This document shows positions 28,571 through 37,053 of a stretch of 64,000 nt of DNA, in pieces. Source of the DNA: Chlamydia sp. BM-2023 (GTDB taxonomy: Bacteria > Chlamydiota > Chlamydiia > Chlamydiales > Chlamydiaceae); assembly GCF_964023145.1 (NCBI RefSeq), contig NZ_CAXIED010000001.1:1240001-1304000 (forward strand), written 5' to 3'. Made by a program: the position numbers and the translations under genes. The notes under the pieces were generated by a model. That model saw only the letters and a list, made by a program, of their open reading frames with translations. It ran no database searches and was not told where the DNA came from. Within the stretch, counting starts at the first letter, position 1. Each line of letters starts with the position of its first letter.

Positions 28571-29845
28571 TCATTCTAACTTCGCTCCAGTAGTAAAATC
28601 TATCGTATACTGAGGTAAGCGGTTTATAGCTTCTTCATGTAATGTATCCAGTACAGGATGGTAACGAGCTTGCCTTAGAAAATATTTGATGATCCTTTTG
28701 TCAGGATTGCTAATTTCTCGATTTTCAAGAGCTTCCTGAGTTAAACCTAGTCTATCGAAATCTTTCCAAGAAGTAAGAGAAATAAGAGGTTCATATAAAT
28801 GGTGGTTCTCATCAGAAATTTCATTAAGGCAGGGAACCGCAAACATACGCAATTTTTGTCGATTTCCATCAAAAGCACACAAGCGATCCCAGAAGCCAGA
28901 ATTCATAGCCTGAATTAAACACAGCTGCTCCCAAGAAACTCCATGGACACATAGCTGTAATAAATACTTATCAATGTCTTTGGAAAAAGCTTCGGCGTCA
29001 ATGCTTTCATTTTCAGGAAGTTTCTGTTGAGCGTGTTCCCGACAAGCTTCGCATAGCTGTCTCTTGATTGGTTTTAAAGCAGAGTTATGCCAATCTTCAT
29101 TTTGACAATGCCAAGCAAGAAGGGCAAAATCCTCCTTGCTAATCTGTGTGGCAATAAGATGAGTATGAGAAACAAAAATCGAGTCTGTGTTCTTGCCACA
29201 ACCTGCCCTTCCTAGCCAATAGGCAGCTTTTTCTTCGGGGGTAAGATTTCTTCTATATTCCAGAGGTGGGCGAGGAGCTATGTTTATAAATTCCCTTAAC
29301 CAATACAAGGGACAATGCTGAAGCAAAATAGAGTCTAATGACTTTAACTGCTGCGCTTCAAGATTATCTAGCAACTTAGAAATGCCAAATTTTGTCACAG
29401 CAATCCTTAACTTCCTAGGAAATGTATCCACATATTTTAGAAAATAAAGAGCATCACAATCAGCGTTTTCTTCCAAGGCATTAATCAGCAAACGTGTCTC
29501 GCCAATCGTTAAATGTTTTTTATCAATAAGATTACAAAGTACAGGAGGGTAATTATCCCCTAAAATTTCTCTGAGCCCTTTGGAAAAATTCGATCTTGTA
29601 TAATGCGCTAAAACAGCAATAATAAGTAACGCTATGGCAATAGTCCCGAAAATTCCTGACAAAATAAAACTCGTAGAAACACCAAGAATAATGGCAGGAA
29701 TTATAGAAATTAAAGCACTTAAAATTGCTAACGCTGTCATAACCAAAGCAGCAATCACACGATCTTGAGTGCGTTTTTCAAAAGGATATGATGCGTGGCA
29801 ACGGCAATCATTTTTTAAAAGAGAATGCAAAACGATCCCTGACAT
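28571..29845 (-). CDS. Inc-like protein with a large C-terminal domain
   Basis: A 424-residue protein not recognised with confidence. An N-terminal bilobed hydrophobic pair (about residues 30-85, ALVMTALAILSALISII... through IALLIIAVLAHY) suggests membrane insertion like an Inc. The large remainder is soluble, rich in Cys, Trp and Leu, with helical repeats (for example LRIAVTKFGISKLLDNLEAQQLKSLDSILLQ). It may belong to the Chlamydia-specific DUF1389 group, but that is a guess from style. The ATG at 29845 follows an AGGG site. It stands alone with a long, AT-rich leader. Confidence 0.66.
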   Translation of the reverse strand: MSGIVLHSLLKNDCRCHASYPFEKRTQDRVIAALVMTALAILSALISIIPAIILGVSTSFILSGIFGTIAIALLIIAVLAHYTRSNFSKGLREILGDNYPPVLCNLIDKKHLTIGETRLLINALEENADCDALYFLKYVDTFPRKLRIAVTKFGISKLLDNLEAQQLKSLDSILLQHCPLYWLREFINIAPRPPLEYRRNLTPEEKAAYWLGRAGCGKNTDSIFVSHTHLIATQISKEDFALLAWHCQNEDWHNSALKPIKRQLCEACREHAQQKLPENESIDAEAFSKDIDKYLLQLCVHGVSWEQLCLIQAMNSGFWDRLCAFDGNRQKLRMFAVPCLNEISDENHHLYEPLISLTSWKDFDRLGLTQEALENREISNPDKRIIKYFLRQARYHPVLDTLHEEAINRLPQYTIDFTTGAKLE

Positions 29846-30262
29846 AATAAACACCCTAAAACTTACAGTATTGTGTAGTTGAAATATGACGGAGTTCTTT
29901 GAAGAGTAGGATCTTTATAGATCCTAAAGTGGATATCTGTAGCCACACATCTAAAATATAGAAGGTGACATGGTCGCTATGGCGAAGATTATATCTATAA
30001 ATTAGTTCTACTAAAAACTTTATTATGAATAAGAGAATTTTTTATTTGATAGGGGTTTGAAGGTGAGTTTCTTAAAAAAATAAATGTGATGAAGAAAAGA
30101 TGTTAATTGGATTTTGGTAAATAAAAAAATAAAGCTATCTTATTTAGAGTAAATAGGATTTAATTGATAGCAAACAATAAGCAGGGAAAGCTTCTCACAC
30201 AGTCGTTTAAGCAGGATAAGAAGTTTTCATTTTCTTCAAAAAAAGATAGGGAAGATATATTA

Positions 30263-30283
30263 ACTATCTTTTGGAAAGATAGT
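30263..30283. repeat. perfect inverted repeat upstream of rplM
   Basis: Arms ACTATCTTT and AAAGATAGT are perfectly complementary with a three-base loop. The AAAGATAG word also occurs just upstream at 30242-30249. It lies some 27 bases before the rplM -35 box, a place where an operator or a terminator could act. Confidence 0.5.
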
Positions 30284-30309
30284 CCAAGACTGCTTTTGTT
30301 GCTTTTTAT

Positions 30310-30338
30310 TTGGAAAAAAAATTGCACAAATTTATAAT
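30310..30338 (+). promoter_or_regulatory. sigma66-like promoter of rplM-rpsI
   Basis: TTGGAA (30310-30315), exactly 17 bases, then a perfect TATAAT (30333-30338). Transcription would start near 30345, giving a leader of about 24 bases before rplM. This is one of the best promoter matches in the window. Confidence 0.72.
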
Positions 30339-30368
30339 TCCCCCTTCTGATAAGGCGGTTATATTACT

Positions 30369-30821
30369 ATGGAAAAAAGAAAAGACACGAAAACAACCCT
30401 AGCCAAGGCATCTGATGATCAGCAGAAGTCTTGGTATGTTATCGATGCTACAGGAAAAACTTTAGGGAGACTTTCCTCAGAAGTCGCCAAAATTTTACGA
30501 GGCAAGCATAAAGTAACTTATACGCCTCACGTAGCCATGGGTGATGGTGTTATCGTTATCAATGCTGAAAAAGTGCATTTGACAGGGGCTAAAAAAGCTC
30601 AAAAAATATATCGATACTATACTGGATATATTTCAGGAATGCGTGAAATTCCTTTTGAAACTATGATATCTAAGAAGCCTTCTTATATTATCGAGCACGC
30701 AATTAAAGGTATGATGCCTAAGACTCGTTTGGGTAAGCGTCAGTTAAAGTCTTTACGCATCTTAAAAGGTGATAGCTACAAGACATTTGAATCTCAGAAG
30801 CCGATTTTATTAGATGTTTAA
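30369..30821 (+). CDS. rplM: 50S ribosomal protein L13
   Basis: A 150-residue large-subunit ribosomal protein. The core [42 protein letters not shown] and [19 protein letters not shown] segments are those of L13. It is followed 13 bases later by rpsI, the universal L13-S9 pair, and both run from the strong promoter just upstream. Confidence 0.97.
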   Translation: MEKRKDTKTTLAKASDDQQKSWYVIDATGKTLGRLSSEVAKILRGKHKVTYTPHVAMGDGVIVINAEKVHLTGAKKAQKIYRYYTGYISGMREIPFETMISKKPSYIIEHAIKGMMPKTRLGKRQLKSLRILKGDSYKTFESQKPILLDV

Positions 30822-30834
30822 TTTGGGGTAAGTT

Positions 30835-31236
30835 GTGGTAAAAAGTACAATACAAGAATCAGTAGCAACAGGAAGAAGAAAGCAAGCAGTATCTAGCGTA
30901 CGCCTTCGTCCAGGAACTGGTAAAATTGACGTTAATGGAAAAGCTTTTGAAGATTATTTTCCATTAGAAATCCAAAGAGTTACTATTCTTTCCCCTTTGA
31001 AAGTTCTCGGAAACATCGAAGAATTTGATTTGATTATCCGAATCAACGGTGGTGGAATTCAGGGACAAGTTATTGCTACACGATTAGGTTTGGCAAGAGC
31101 TTTGTTAAAAAAGAATGTTGATTCTAAGCAAGAGTTAAAAAGTCACGGTTTTCTAACTAGAGATCCTAGAAAGAAAGAACGTAAGAAATACGGACATAAA
31201 AAAGCACGTAAGAGCTTCCAATTCTCTAAACGTTAG
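30835..31236 (+). CDS. rpsI: 30S ribosomal protein S9
   Basis: A 133-residue small-subunit ribosomal protein. [19 protein letters not shown] near the start, [20 protein letters not shown] in the middle, and the C-terminal [17 protein letters not shown] tail that reaches the P-site tRNA are diagnostic. The start codon is GTG at 30835. It shares an operon with rplM, and a strong terminator follows. Confidence 0.97.
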   Translation: MVKSTIQESVATGRRKQAVSSVRLRPGTGKIDVNGKAFEDYFPLEIQRVTILSPLKVLGNIEEFDLIIRINGGGIQGQVIATRLGLARALLKKNVDSKQELKSHGFLTRDPRKKERKKYGHKKARKSFQFSKR

Positions 31237-31254
31237 ATCTGTTTTCATCATAAT

Positions 31255-31300
31255 AAAAGCAGGCGAGAGTATCTTATGGATAAGATCGCCTGCTTTTTTA
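31255..31300 (+). terminator. strong intrinsic terminator after rpsI
   Basis: AAAAGCAGGCGA pairs with TCGCCTGCTTTT, and an inner TCTTAT/ATAAGA stem extends it into a long hairpin with a five-base bulge on the left side. It ends in a run of six T. It should end the rplM-rpsI transcript and, with its A-rich left side, may work for the opposite strand too. Confidence 0.85.
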
Positions 31301-31365
31301 TTTCTTAAGCAGTTCTCTTAGAGAATGCTTTTAAAATCATCTAAATTATAAAATTAGTTTTTTAT

Positions 31366-32226
31366 CTAGAAAAAGACCTTTCTTCTCTTTGGTATACCAT
31401 AAAAGGCTCTTCCCTGTTTATGAGGGAAGTAGAAACGGTTGTTAACAAATTCCCCATCTTTTCCCAAGAAACAGTAGACAACCCTTCCTAAGGTTTGTAT
31501 GGCGTGAATTAAACATGATTCACTTTTCTTCAACATTATATGGGAAATGCGTGATTCTCCGTCGTTTTGGAGGAAAACAAATCCGCCAATGGGGAGATCT
31601 TCAAGGCTATCCACGAAATCACAATCTTTGTATTGATCTCTAGCATTTCTTGGGATACTTAAACCATGCGCCTGAAATAAAACATTTAGAAATCCAGAAC
31701 AATCCACACCATAATCTATTAAAGAATGGTGAACACAGCGTCCTCCCCATAGATAGGGGAGACCTATGAAATTTTCAGACTCTTTAAGTAAAAGATCCAT
31801 AGAAAACGGCTCGTCAAAAAAACGCACGTGACTCAGGTCACAAAAAAGACTTTCGTGTTCGAAAGGAATTCCCATTCGACTTTGAACCTCTTCAGGGAAG
31901 TATACATGTCCTTGAGAGTCGATAGAAAGGGGGGAGCCATAGGGTAGAGGAATATGCCAAGGTTCTAAAAAAGCATTGAAAGACTTAATAGCAGCATTGG
32001 GTTGTACATATTGTGATAATTGAGAAAACGAGGTTTTGGAGGATATGTGATTTACTGGATAAGGACGCCAGATATCTTCATCGTTAATTAGTTGAGAATA
32101 GGCGTAATATTTGGGCCCCTTATACAGTAAGCGTTCTCCAAATAATAACTGGGTTTCTAACTCACCACCTAAGGACGAAAGATCTGAAACTGGGGCACAT
32201 AATTGATAATGTCTCATCATTTTCAT
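31366..32226 (-). CDS. NlpC/P60-family cell-wall hydrolase
   Basis: A cysteine peptidase of 286 residues. The catalytic cysteine is in DYGVDCSGFLNVLFQ, the histidine in RISHIMLKKS, and the conserved LPYLWGGRC tract precedes the Cys. The N-terminal half may be an SH3-like targeting region. Family enzymes cut gamma-D-Glu-diaminopimelate bonds in peptidoglycan, and chlamydiae have a minimal peptidoglycan ring at division, so recycling or remodelling is a fair guess. No signal peptide is obvious. It is adjacent to adk on the same strand. Confidence 0.83.
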   Translation of the reverse strand: MKMMRHYQLCAPVSDLSSLGGELETQLLFGERLLYKGPKYYAYSQLINDEDIWRPYPVNHISSKTSFSQLSQYVQPNAAIKSFNAFLEPWHIPLPYGSPLSIDSQGHVYFPEEVQSRMGIPFEHESLFCDLSHVRFFDEPFSMDLLLKESENFIGLPYLWGGRCVHHSLIDYGVDCSGFLNVLFQAHGLSIPRNARDQYKDCDFVDSLEDLPIGGFVFLQNDGESRISHIMLKKSESCLIHAIQTLGRVVYCFLGKDGEFVNNRFYFPHKQGRAFYGIPKRRKVFF

Positions 32227-32272
32227 CCAAATTATAGATTTTCCTATAAATATAGGATAAAGAAATAAAAGC

Positions 32273-32914
32273 CTAAGTTTCTATACAGTCTAAGATATTA
32301 TCGAAAACCTCTTCAGGAGAAGGCTTTGAAGGAATGCGAGTTAATTTCCCTAATTTTTGATAATAGTTAATGAGAGGCTCTGTAGATTTCCTATAGCTCT
32401 TTAGTCTCTGAATAATAACCTCAGAAGTATCATCAGAACGACGAATCAAATCCACATGGCACTTAGAACACTGGCCTAGACCTTGTTTTTGATTATAGAT
32501 GCTATTACAAGAAGGACAAATAAATCTAGATTGAATCCTATGAGTAACCTCTTCTTCAGAAACATCTAATTGGATCACGTGGTAATTTAAATGCCTGTTC
32601 ACCATAAAGTCATTTAAAAGTACCGCCTGATCTAAAGTCCTTGGAAACCCGTCTATAATGCACCCAGATAGACATTCAGGTTGATTGAGCTTTTCTTCTA
32701 TAAGCTCCCAAACAAGAACATCCGGTACAAGTTGACCCATATCAATATATTTCTGAGCTTTGATCCCTAGGGGAGTAGACGACTTTATCGCAGCGCGAAA
32801 TAAATCACCTGAACTGAGGTGTGGTATCCCTAGTTTATTAGCCAAGAGCTTCGACTGAGTTCCTTTTCCAGATCCCGGAGGACCCATAATAATATAAAAA
32901 ATATCTTTTAACAT
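32273..32914 (-). CDS. adk: adenylate kinase
   Basis: It interconverts ATP, ADP and AMP and has 213 residues, the normal size. The P-loop is GPPGSGKGTQSKLL, followed by HLSSGDLFRAAI, the GFPRTLDQA motif, and a lid with four cysteines (CPSCNSIYNQKQGLGQCSKC) that should bind zinc. It is upstream of the NlpC/P60 gene and transcribed the same way. Confidence 0.95.
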   Translation of the reverse strand: MLKDIFYIIMGPPGSGKGTQSKLLANKLGIPHLSSGDLFRAAIKSSTPLGIKAQKYIDMGQLVPDVLVWELIEEKLNQPECLSGCIIDGFPRTLDQAVLLNDFMVNRHLNYHVIQLDVSEEEVTHRIQSRFICPSCNSIYNQKQGLGQCSKCHVDLIRRSDDTSEVIIQRLKSYRKSTEPLINYYQKLGKLTRIPSKPSPEEVFDNILDCIET

Positions 32915-33200
32915 GACTCTTATCTGAATAATGCTGAAACGCTAGTCACTCAAAATATCAAAGAATACCAGTATTAAACTGTTTCAAATGAACTTCGATA
33001 CGACGGCAAAACTAGCGGCGTTTTTAGAGGTTAAAATGAAAATAAGCATAAAAAATGTGGGTTCTATTTGGCAATCATTAACATTAAAAATTCAAATAAA
33101 GTTCAAGAGAGAGTTTTTAAAAAGATTTGAAATAAAAGAAAACCGACTATAGAATGCCTTGTCCTTGAATTTCCCATGTATTTAAAGAGCAATATTTGAG

Positions 33201-34568
33201 ATGACTGCTTCAACAACTGCATATCAAAATAGTTGTAATGCTCATGTTTTAAGCTTCTTTAGACATGCCACAGAAGATGATGGTTCCTTGTATGGGATAT
33301 CTACAGTTTCTAGGGGACCTCTAGATCCTCTAGTTAGAGAGCGTCAGGTTTCAAATCTAACTATTAACAATTTACTCCTTGTTAATAAGATTACTTCGTT
33401 CTCCACAGCTCCTCTTGCTCAGATAAGTAGTATTGCTGCTTTTGCACCAAGTCCTTCTACCCATCTACGATCTTTATTTAAGAAACGTGAACGCATCTCC
33501 AGATCCTCATCTTTGAACATCTTGAGCAGATTGAATGACGATGGCAGCCAGGAGACACCACAGAAAATAGTTTATTTGAGCTGTTGGGCATGCTGGAAAG
33601 ATTTCATAAGTTGTATGGTAAATGCAACAGTCGGTTCTTTTATACACAATATAATCACTATTGGTTCTCTGATTAAAAGAATCTTACGTCTGAAACGCGA
33701 AGAAAAAGAAATTGTACTTTTCCTTAAAAAAAATTCAGGACTTAGTCCTTACGAACGTGGGTCATATATAGCTTCTGCATCAGCTGCGTATCACTCTCGC
33801 CAAGCTGCTTATCGGATGCTTGCAGAAAAAATAGCTGGGAGCGCTATATTTATTATTTATTTCTTAACTTTGATTGCCTTTATTGTAGCGACTGTTCTCC
33901 TATTCCAGGTACAGACATATGGTGCCGGGGTATTTACAATAACATTTTCCGTAACGACTTTTTTAATGCTGCCTAAGGTTAATAACTTAGCGGACAACGG
34001 TATTGCCCTGTTCTCTGGAATAGGTGGAATGCTCATGGGTCTTTTGTTCATGGCCCCATCAGTGTTTTCTGGTTTGGCTATATTTATAAGCGGTATGATT
34101 CAAATGATCTCAGCCTTAATAGCCCTGTGGCTCACTCACACGAGACGTTGTTCCCGTAACAAGGCTGTAGATTCTATGCATCAATCTTTGCTCTCCTTAC
34201 GTATCAGCGAGCAACTCAAAAATCCTCAATCAAGGGACATACTTGCCCAGCAAGTTGCTATGCGCTGCTTAACCCCATACACGCACTTATTATGTCCTAA
34301 CACATTCCCTAAATATAACCCCAAAAAAGATTCAGAAGAAAATATTGCGCTACAAAAGCGCTATCAATATCAAATTTATACACCTCTTACGAGTCTACCC
34401 GACTTCTCTCCTCCACAAACAATATTTCCCCCCGCAGACACCCCACCTTCATACAGAGACACCATTTCTTCCCCGGTTATTTATCCCGAAGATTCACCTC
34501 CAAGCTATGAATATGTTCTGAGAACATCAAATCAAGAACAAGTTAATCAAAACAACCAAACCAACTAA
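33201..34568 (+). CDS. membrane protein (putative Inc) ending in two PPxY motifs
   Basis: A 455-residue protein unlike any named family I know. The N-terminal 200 residues are polar, with one weak hydrophobic stretch near residue 140. Residues about 210-315 form four closely spaced membrane spans. The rest is a cytosolic-looking tail whose end is Pro-rich and carries PPSY at residues 415-418 and again at 433-436, 18 residues apart. PPxY is the textbook ligand of WW domains in host Nedd4-type ubiquitin ligases. The tail position suits exposure in host cytosol if the protein is an Inc. The gene heads a three-gene cluster; the third gene shares the motif. Confidence 0.72.
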   Translation: MTASTTAYQNSCNAHVLSFFRHATEDDGSLYGISTVSRGPLDPLVRERQVSNLTINNLLLVNKITSFSTAPLAQISSIAAFAPSPSTHLRSLFKKRERISRSSSLNILSRLNDDGSQETPQKIVYLSCWACWKDFISCMVNATVGSFIHNIITIGSLIKRILRLKREEKEIVLFLKKNSGLSPYERGSYIASASAAYHSRQAAYRMLAEKIAGSAIFIIYFLTLIAFIVATVLLFQVQTYGAGVFTITFSVTTFLMLPKVNNLADNGIALFSGIGGMLMGLLFMAPSVFSGLAIFISGMIQMISALIALWLTHTRRCSRNKAVDSMHQSLLSLRISEQLKNPQSRDILAQQVAMRCLTPYTHLLCPNTFPKYNPKKDSEENIALQKRYQYQIYTPLTSLPDFSPPQTIFPPADTPPSYRDTISSPVIYPEDSPPSYEYVLRTSNQEQVNQNNQTN

Positions 34569-34586
34569 ATATAGGTTATAACATCT

Positions 34587-34967
34587 ATGGCGTGCTATTT
34601 ATATTTTGGGCGAGAAGATCTCTCCATGTTCTCAACGGCACAGAAAGCGGCTTTTGTTGCCTTTGATATGATTACATTCCCATTGGTTGCGACAATTATA
34701 GGTGTCGTGGCCTTGTTATTGTGCGTATTAAAATTAATTTTTAAAATTATACGCTTTCAAATAACCGGGTCCTCATCTAGAGGCCTTGAAGTAGAGTTGG
34801 CCACAGAACATCTGATACTGATCCCTTTTTTAGGTAATATTCTTCATGGATGCAACCTCGCAAGACATGCTTTTTCTGAGGGTTACGCTAAACCATTCTC
34901 TATTAATTCCTGCATTATGTTTATGCAATCCGGGCCAAACTACCTTGCTCGCGTAATAAAATGGTAA
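34587..34967 (+). CDS. small membrane protein in the PPxY cluster
   Basis: A 126-residue protein with one clear pair of hydrophobic segments, around residues 20-55, and a further amphipathic stretch (LILIPFLGNILHGCNLARHA). No PPxY motif is present. Its start is 18 bases after the previous stop, so it is likely co-transcribed. It weakly recalls the small protein at 2699-3295 in having a short hydrophobic IP-x-x-G-x-I stretch, but the two are not clearly related. Function unknown. Confidence 0.6.
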   Translation: MACYLYFGREDLSMFSTAQKAAFVAFDMITFPLVATIIGVVALLLCVLKLIFKIIRFQITGSSSRGLEVELATEHLILIPFLGNILHGCNLARHAFSEGYAKPFSINSCIMFMQSGPNYLARVIKW

Positions 34968-35076
34968 AGATTTCTTAAAATTAAGAATACTATTAATTTA
35001 TTAATAACATTAATTAAAGAATTAAAATTTCTAATCATTTATAATTCTTTTCCCAAACACCTAACTAAGTTAATTT

Positions 35077-36207
35077 ATGACTATAAGAGCTGATTCTCTA
35101 AAAAATCAAGTGTTCCTATCCAACTCTCTTGTTCGAAAAACGATGCTTAATTTCGTAGATCCAGGAGAACATAAGCTAATAACCTTCTCCTCAGAGAGTG
35201 GAATCGATAGATTCTTAAATCAAGAGGCTGTTGCTACATCCCGTGGGATAAGCCGGTTTGCGCAAGCCTCTGGTGTTATAATCCCGACCGACGATTCACC
35301 CTCTGTTCCAACTATTGTTGCTATTGAAGGCATGAATCTAGGTTGTCATTGCCTGGAACAACTCTGCTGGATGAGCTTTATAGTTCGCATGTTTAATTGT
35401 GTATCCGGTGGGGCTGGAAATGAGCGATCGGAATTCGTTATTGGAGCAATTGCAATTGGAATTCTTCTTTCGATTTGCCTTATTGTTTTTGGCTCTTCAA
35501 TAGCGTCTGCTGTTACAAGTGCCATTAAAGTGAGCGAGGCCTCTAAAGAAATACGAGGCTTAGAGCGATCAAATCAGTTTATTTTGGAAAAATTACACGA
35601 AACTACCGAGTCTTCAATAGAAACAACGAGAGCAAAAACAGCAGCTGTTACTACCATGCAGGCTAATTGTCATACGATCTCAGCATATAAGCACTACAGG
35701 GCTACAAGGATCGCTTTCTTAGTATCCGCTCTTATTTGTTCCATAGGTCTATTTGCACTAGCCGTTGCTGCTATATTAGGAATCTTCTTTGCCGCTCCGG
35801 GGGGATCTGTAGCCATCGCATCCGCAATTATTGGTTGTTGCGCTGGAGGAGGAGCTGTTCTCGGTCTCGGTTGTTTAGGTTTTCTTGTAACTTCTGTTCA
35901 CACGATGGTAAAAAAACAAAAACAGGTGATGGCAGAATTAAAACGAGCTGTTCTTTGCTCTATGGTTAGCGACCTTATTACAAATAATCCCGGGGAATAC
36001 GAAAACAGTGCAATTAGCCAATCAATAGCACGATCTTGCGTTGCCAATATTGTTGATACTAGTCTTCTTAAACATGCAGAAGGCGTTGTTTTAACTGGGT
36101 ATTCTAACAGAGAACATCGACATGAAGAATACGATAGACCTCCTCCTTATAACCCCTACGAGTACCTTCCTCCATCTTATGAAGAAACGATAAGACGGCA
36201 ATCATAG
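35077..36207 (+). CDS. Inc-like membrane protein ending in PPPY and PPSYEE motifs
   Basis: A 376-residue protein. Two hydrophobic regions are visible: one around residues 125-150 and a bilobed one around residues 212-270 with glycine and alanine runs. A helical, charged segment lies between them. The last 25 residues are Pro/Tyr-rich with PPPY at 355-358 and PPSY at 365-368, the latter followed by EE. The PPSYEE form is the same as in mammalian Nedd4 adaptors. The gene follows the small membrane gene after 109 bases and a TATAAT-rich AT stretch. It and the 33201-34568 protein share the C-terminal motif but little else, suggesting convergent or modular gain of the tail. Confidence 0.74.
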   Translation: MTIRADSLKNQVFLSNSLVRKTMLNFVDPGEHKLITFSSESGIDRFLNQEAVATSRGISRFAQASGVIIPTDDSPSVPTIVAIEGMNLGCHCLEQLCWMSFIVRMFNCVSGGAGNERSEFVIGAIAIGILLSICLIVFGSSIASAVTSAIKVSEASKEIRGLERSNQFILEKLHETTESSIETTRAKTAAVTTMQANCHTISAYKHYRATRIAFLVSALICSIGLFALAVAAILGIFFAAPGGSVAIASAIIGCCAGGGAVLGLGCLGFLVTSVHTMVKKQKQVMAELKRAVLCSMVSDLITNNPGEYENSAISQSIARSCVANIVDTSLLKHAEGVVLTGYSNREHRHEEYDRPPPYNPYEYLPPSYEETIRRQS

Positions 36208-36231
36208 TAAAGAAGTTCTCAAACTTCTTTA
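36208..36231. terminator. perfect hairpin between the PPxY cluster and pgl
   Basis: TAAAGAAGTT and AACTTCTTTA form a perfect 10-bp stem with a CTCA loop between two convergent genes. It has no long T-run, but the A/T-rich arms suit a bidirectional terminator. Confidence 0.6.
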
Positions 36232-36253
36232 TATGCGGTTCTTAGAGGACTTA

Positions 36254-37030
36254 TTAGATAATATCTAATTTGTACAATGAGGAAATAGTGTCGAAGTCGT
36301 TCAAATCATAGGCATCTGAAGCTAGAATCCAAAATAGGGGGGTGTGACTCCTCCCTAAAAGTTCTATAGGATAGGGTGACGCCACTCTTTCTTTAGGGAA
36401 AAATAATTTTTTCACAATATCCTTTTTCTTTTCTCCTTGGACATAGACAACCACATGTTTTGCTTTATCTACGGCGGGGATGGTAAGAGTCATTCTTTCT
36501 GTTGCTAATTGGGGAACTTCATTAAATACAACCAAACGCTCTTTTTCTTGCAGAGCCTGTGTATTAGGGAATAGGGATAGAGTGTGGCCATCTTCTCCAA
36601 GGCCAAGCATGATCATGTCGAAACTTGAATTAGGGACTATAGATTCTATAATTTCTTGATATTTCGAAGCTCCCTCAGGATTTTCAACCTCCATACGGAA
36701 GATTTGTTCCTCAGGAATGGATAAATCCCGAAGAATACTCATTGCCTGGCCATAATTGCTTTCTGCAGATGTATGAGGAACCTTTCTTTCGTCTCCCCAA
36801 AATAAGAAGATCTTCGAGGGATCTGAGAGTTTCTCTTTATTTTTTACAACTTCTTGAAAAATTGCTAGAGGTGTTCGTCCTCCAGAAAGAGCAATATAAA
36901 AAGCTCCCGATTGCTTTATTGATTTATTTGCAGTAGCTATCCAGTCCTTGCTTGCCAAATCAATAAACAACTCCGTCTTTTTTATAAGAAGAAGCTTATT
37001 CGTTTCGTTAAAGTTAACTAATGTTGCCAT
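36254..37030 (-). CDS. pgl: 6-phosphogluconolactonase
   Basis: The second enzyme of the oxidative pentose phosphate pathway, 258 residues. The sugar-phosphate isomerase-like fold is marked by IALSGGRTPLAIFQEV, LFWGDERKVPHTSAESNYG and MLGLGEDGHTLSLFPNT. The ATG at 37030 is chosen; two more residues are possible from 37036. The gene is 23 bases after zwf, so the pair makes NADPH and 6-phosphogluconate together. Confidence 0.94.
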   Translation of the reverse strand: MATLVNFNETNKLLLIKKTELFIDLASKDWIATANKSIKQSGAFYIALSGGRTPLAIFQEVVKNKEKLSDPSKIFLFWGDERKVPHTSAESNYGQAMSILRDLSIPEEQIFRMEVENPEGASKYQEIIESIVPNSSFDMIMLGLGEDGHTLSLFPNTQALQEKERLVVFNEVPQLATERMTLTIPAVDKAKHVVVYVQGEKKKDIVKKLFFPKERVASPYPIELLGRSHTPLFWILASDAYDLNDFDTISSLYKLDII

Positions 37031-37053
37031 AACCATCTCAAATTAAGATTTTA

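Larger units (their letters stand above)
29846..30368. other. long gene-free leader region upstream of rplM
   Basis: No credible gene is seen in about 520 bases. The right part has the rplM promoter (30310-30338) and, upstream of it, a perfect 9-bp hairpin at 30263-30283. The left part must hold the minus-strand promoter of the Inc-like gene. The hairpin could belong to a small RNA, but no clear transcription unit is visible. Confidence 0.55.

Noticed and set aside
34971..34986. AT-rich TTCTTAA/TTAAGAA inverted repeat after the small PPxY-cluster gene
   Set aside because: It is short, purely A/T-rich apart from one pair per arm, and could occur by chance in this intergenic sequence.
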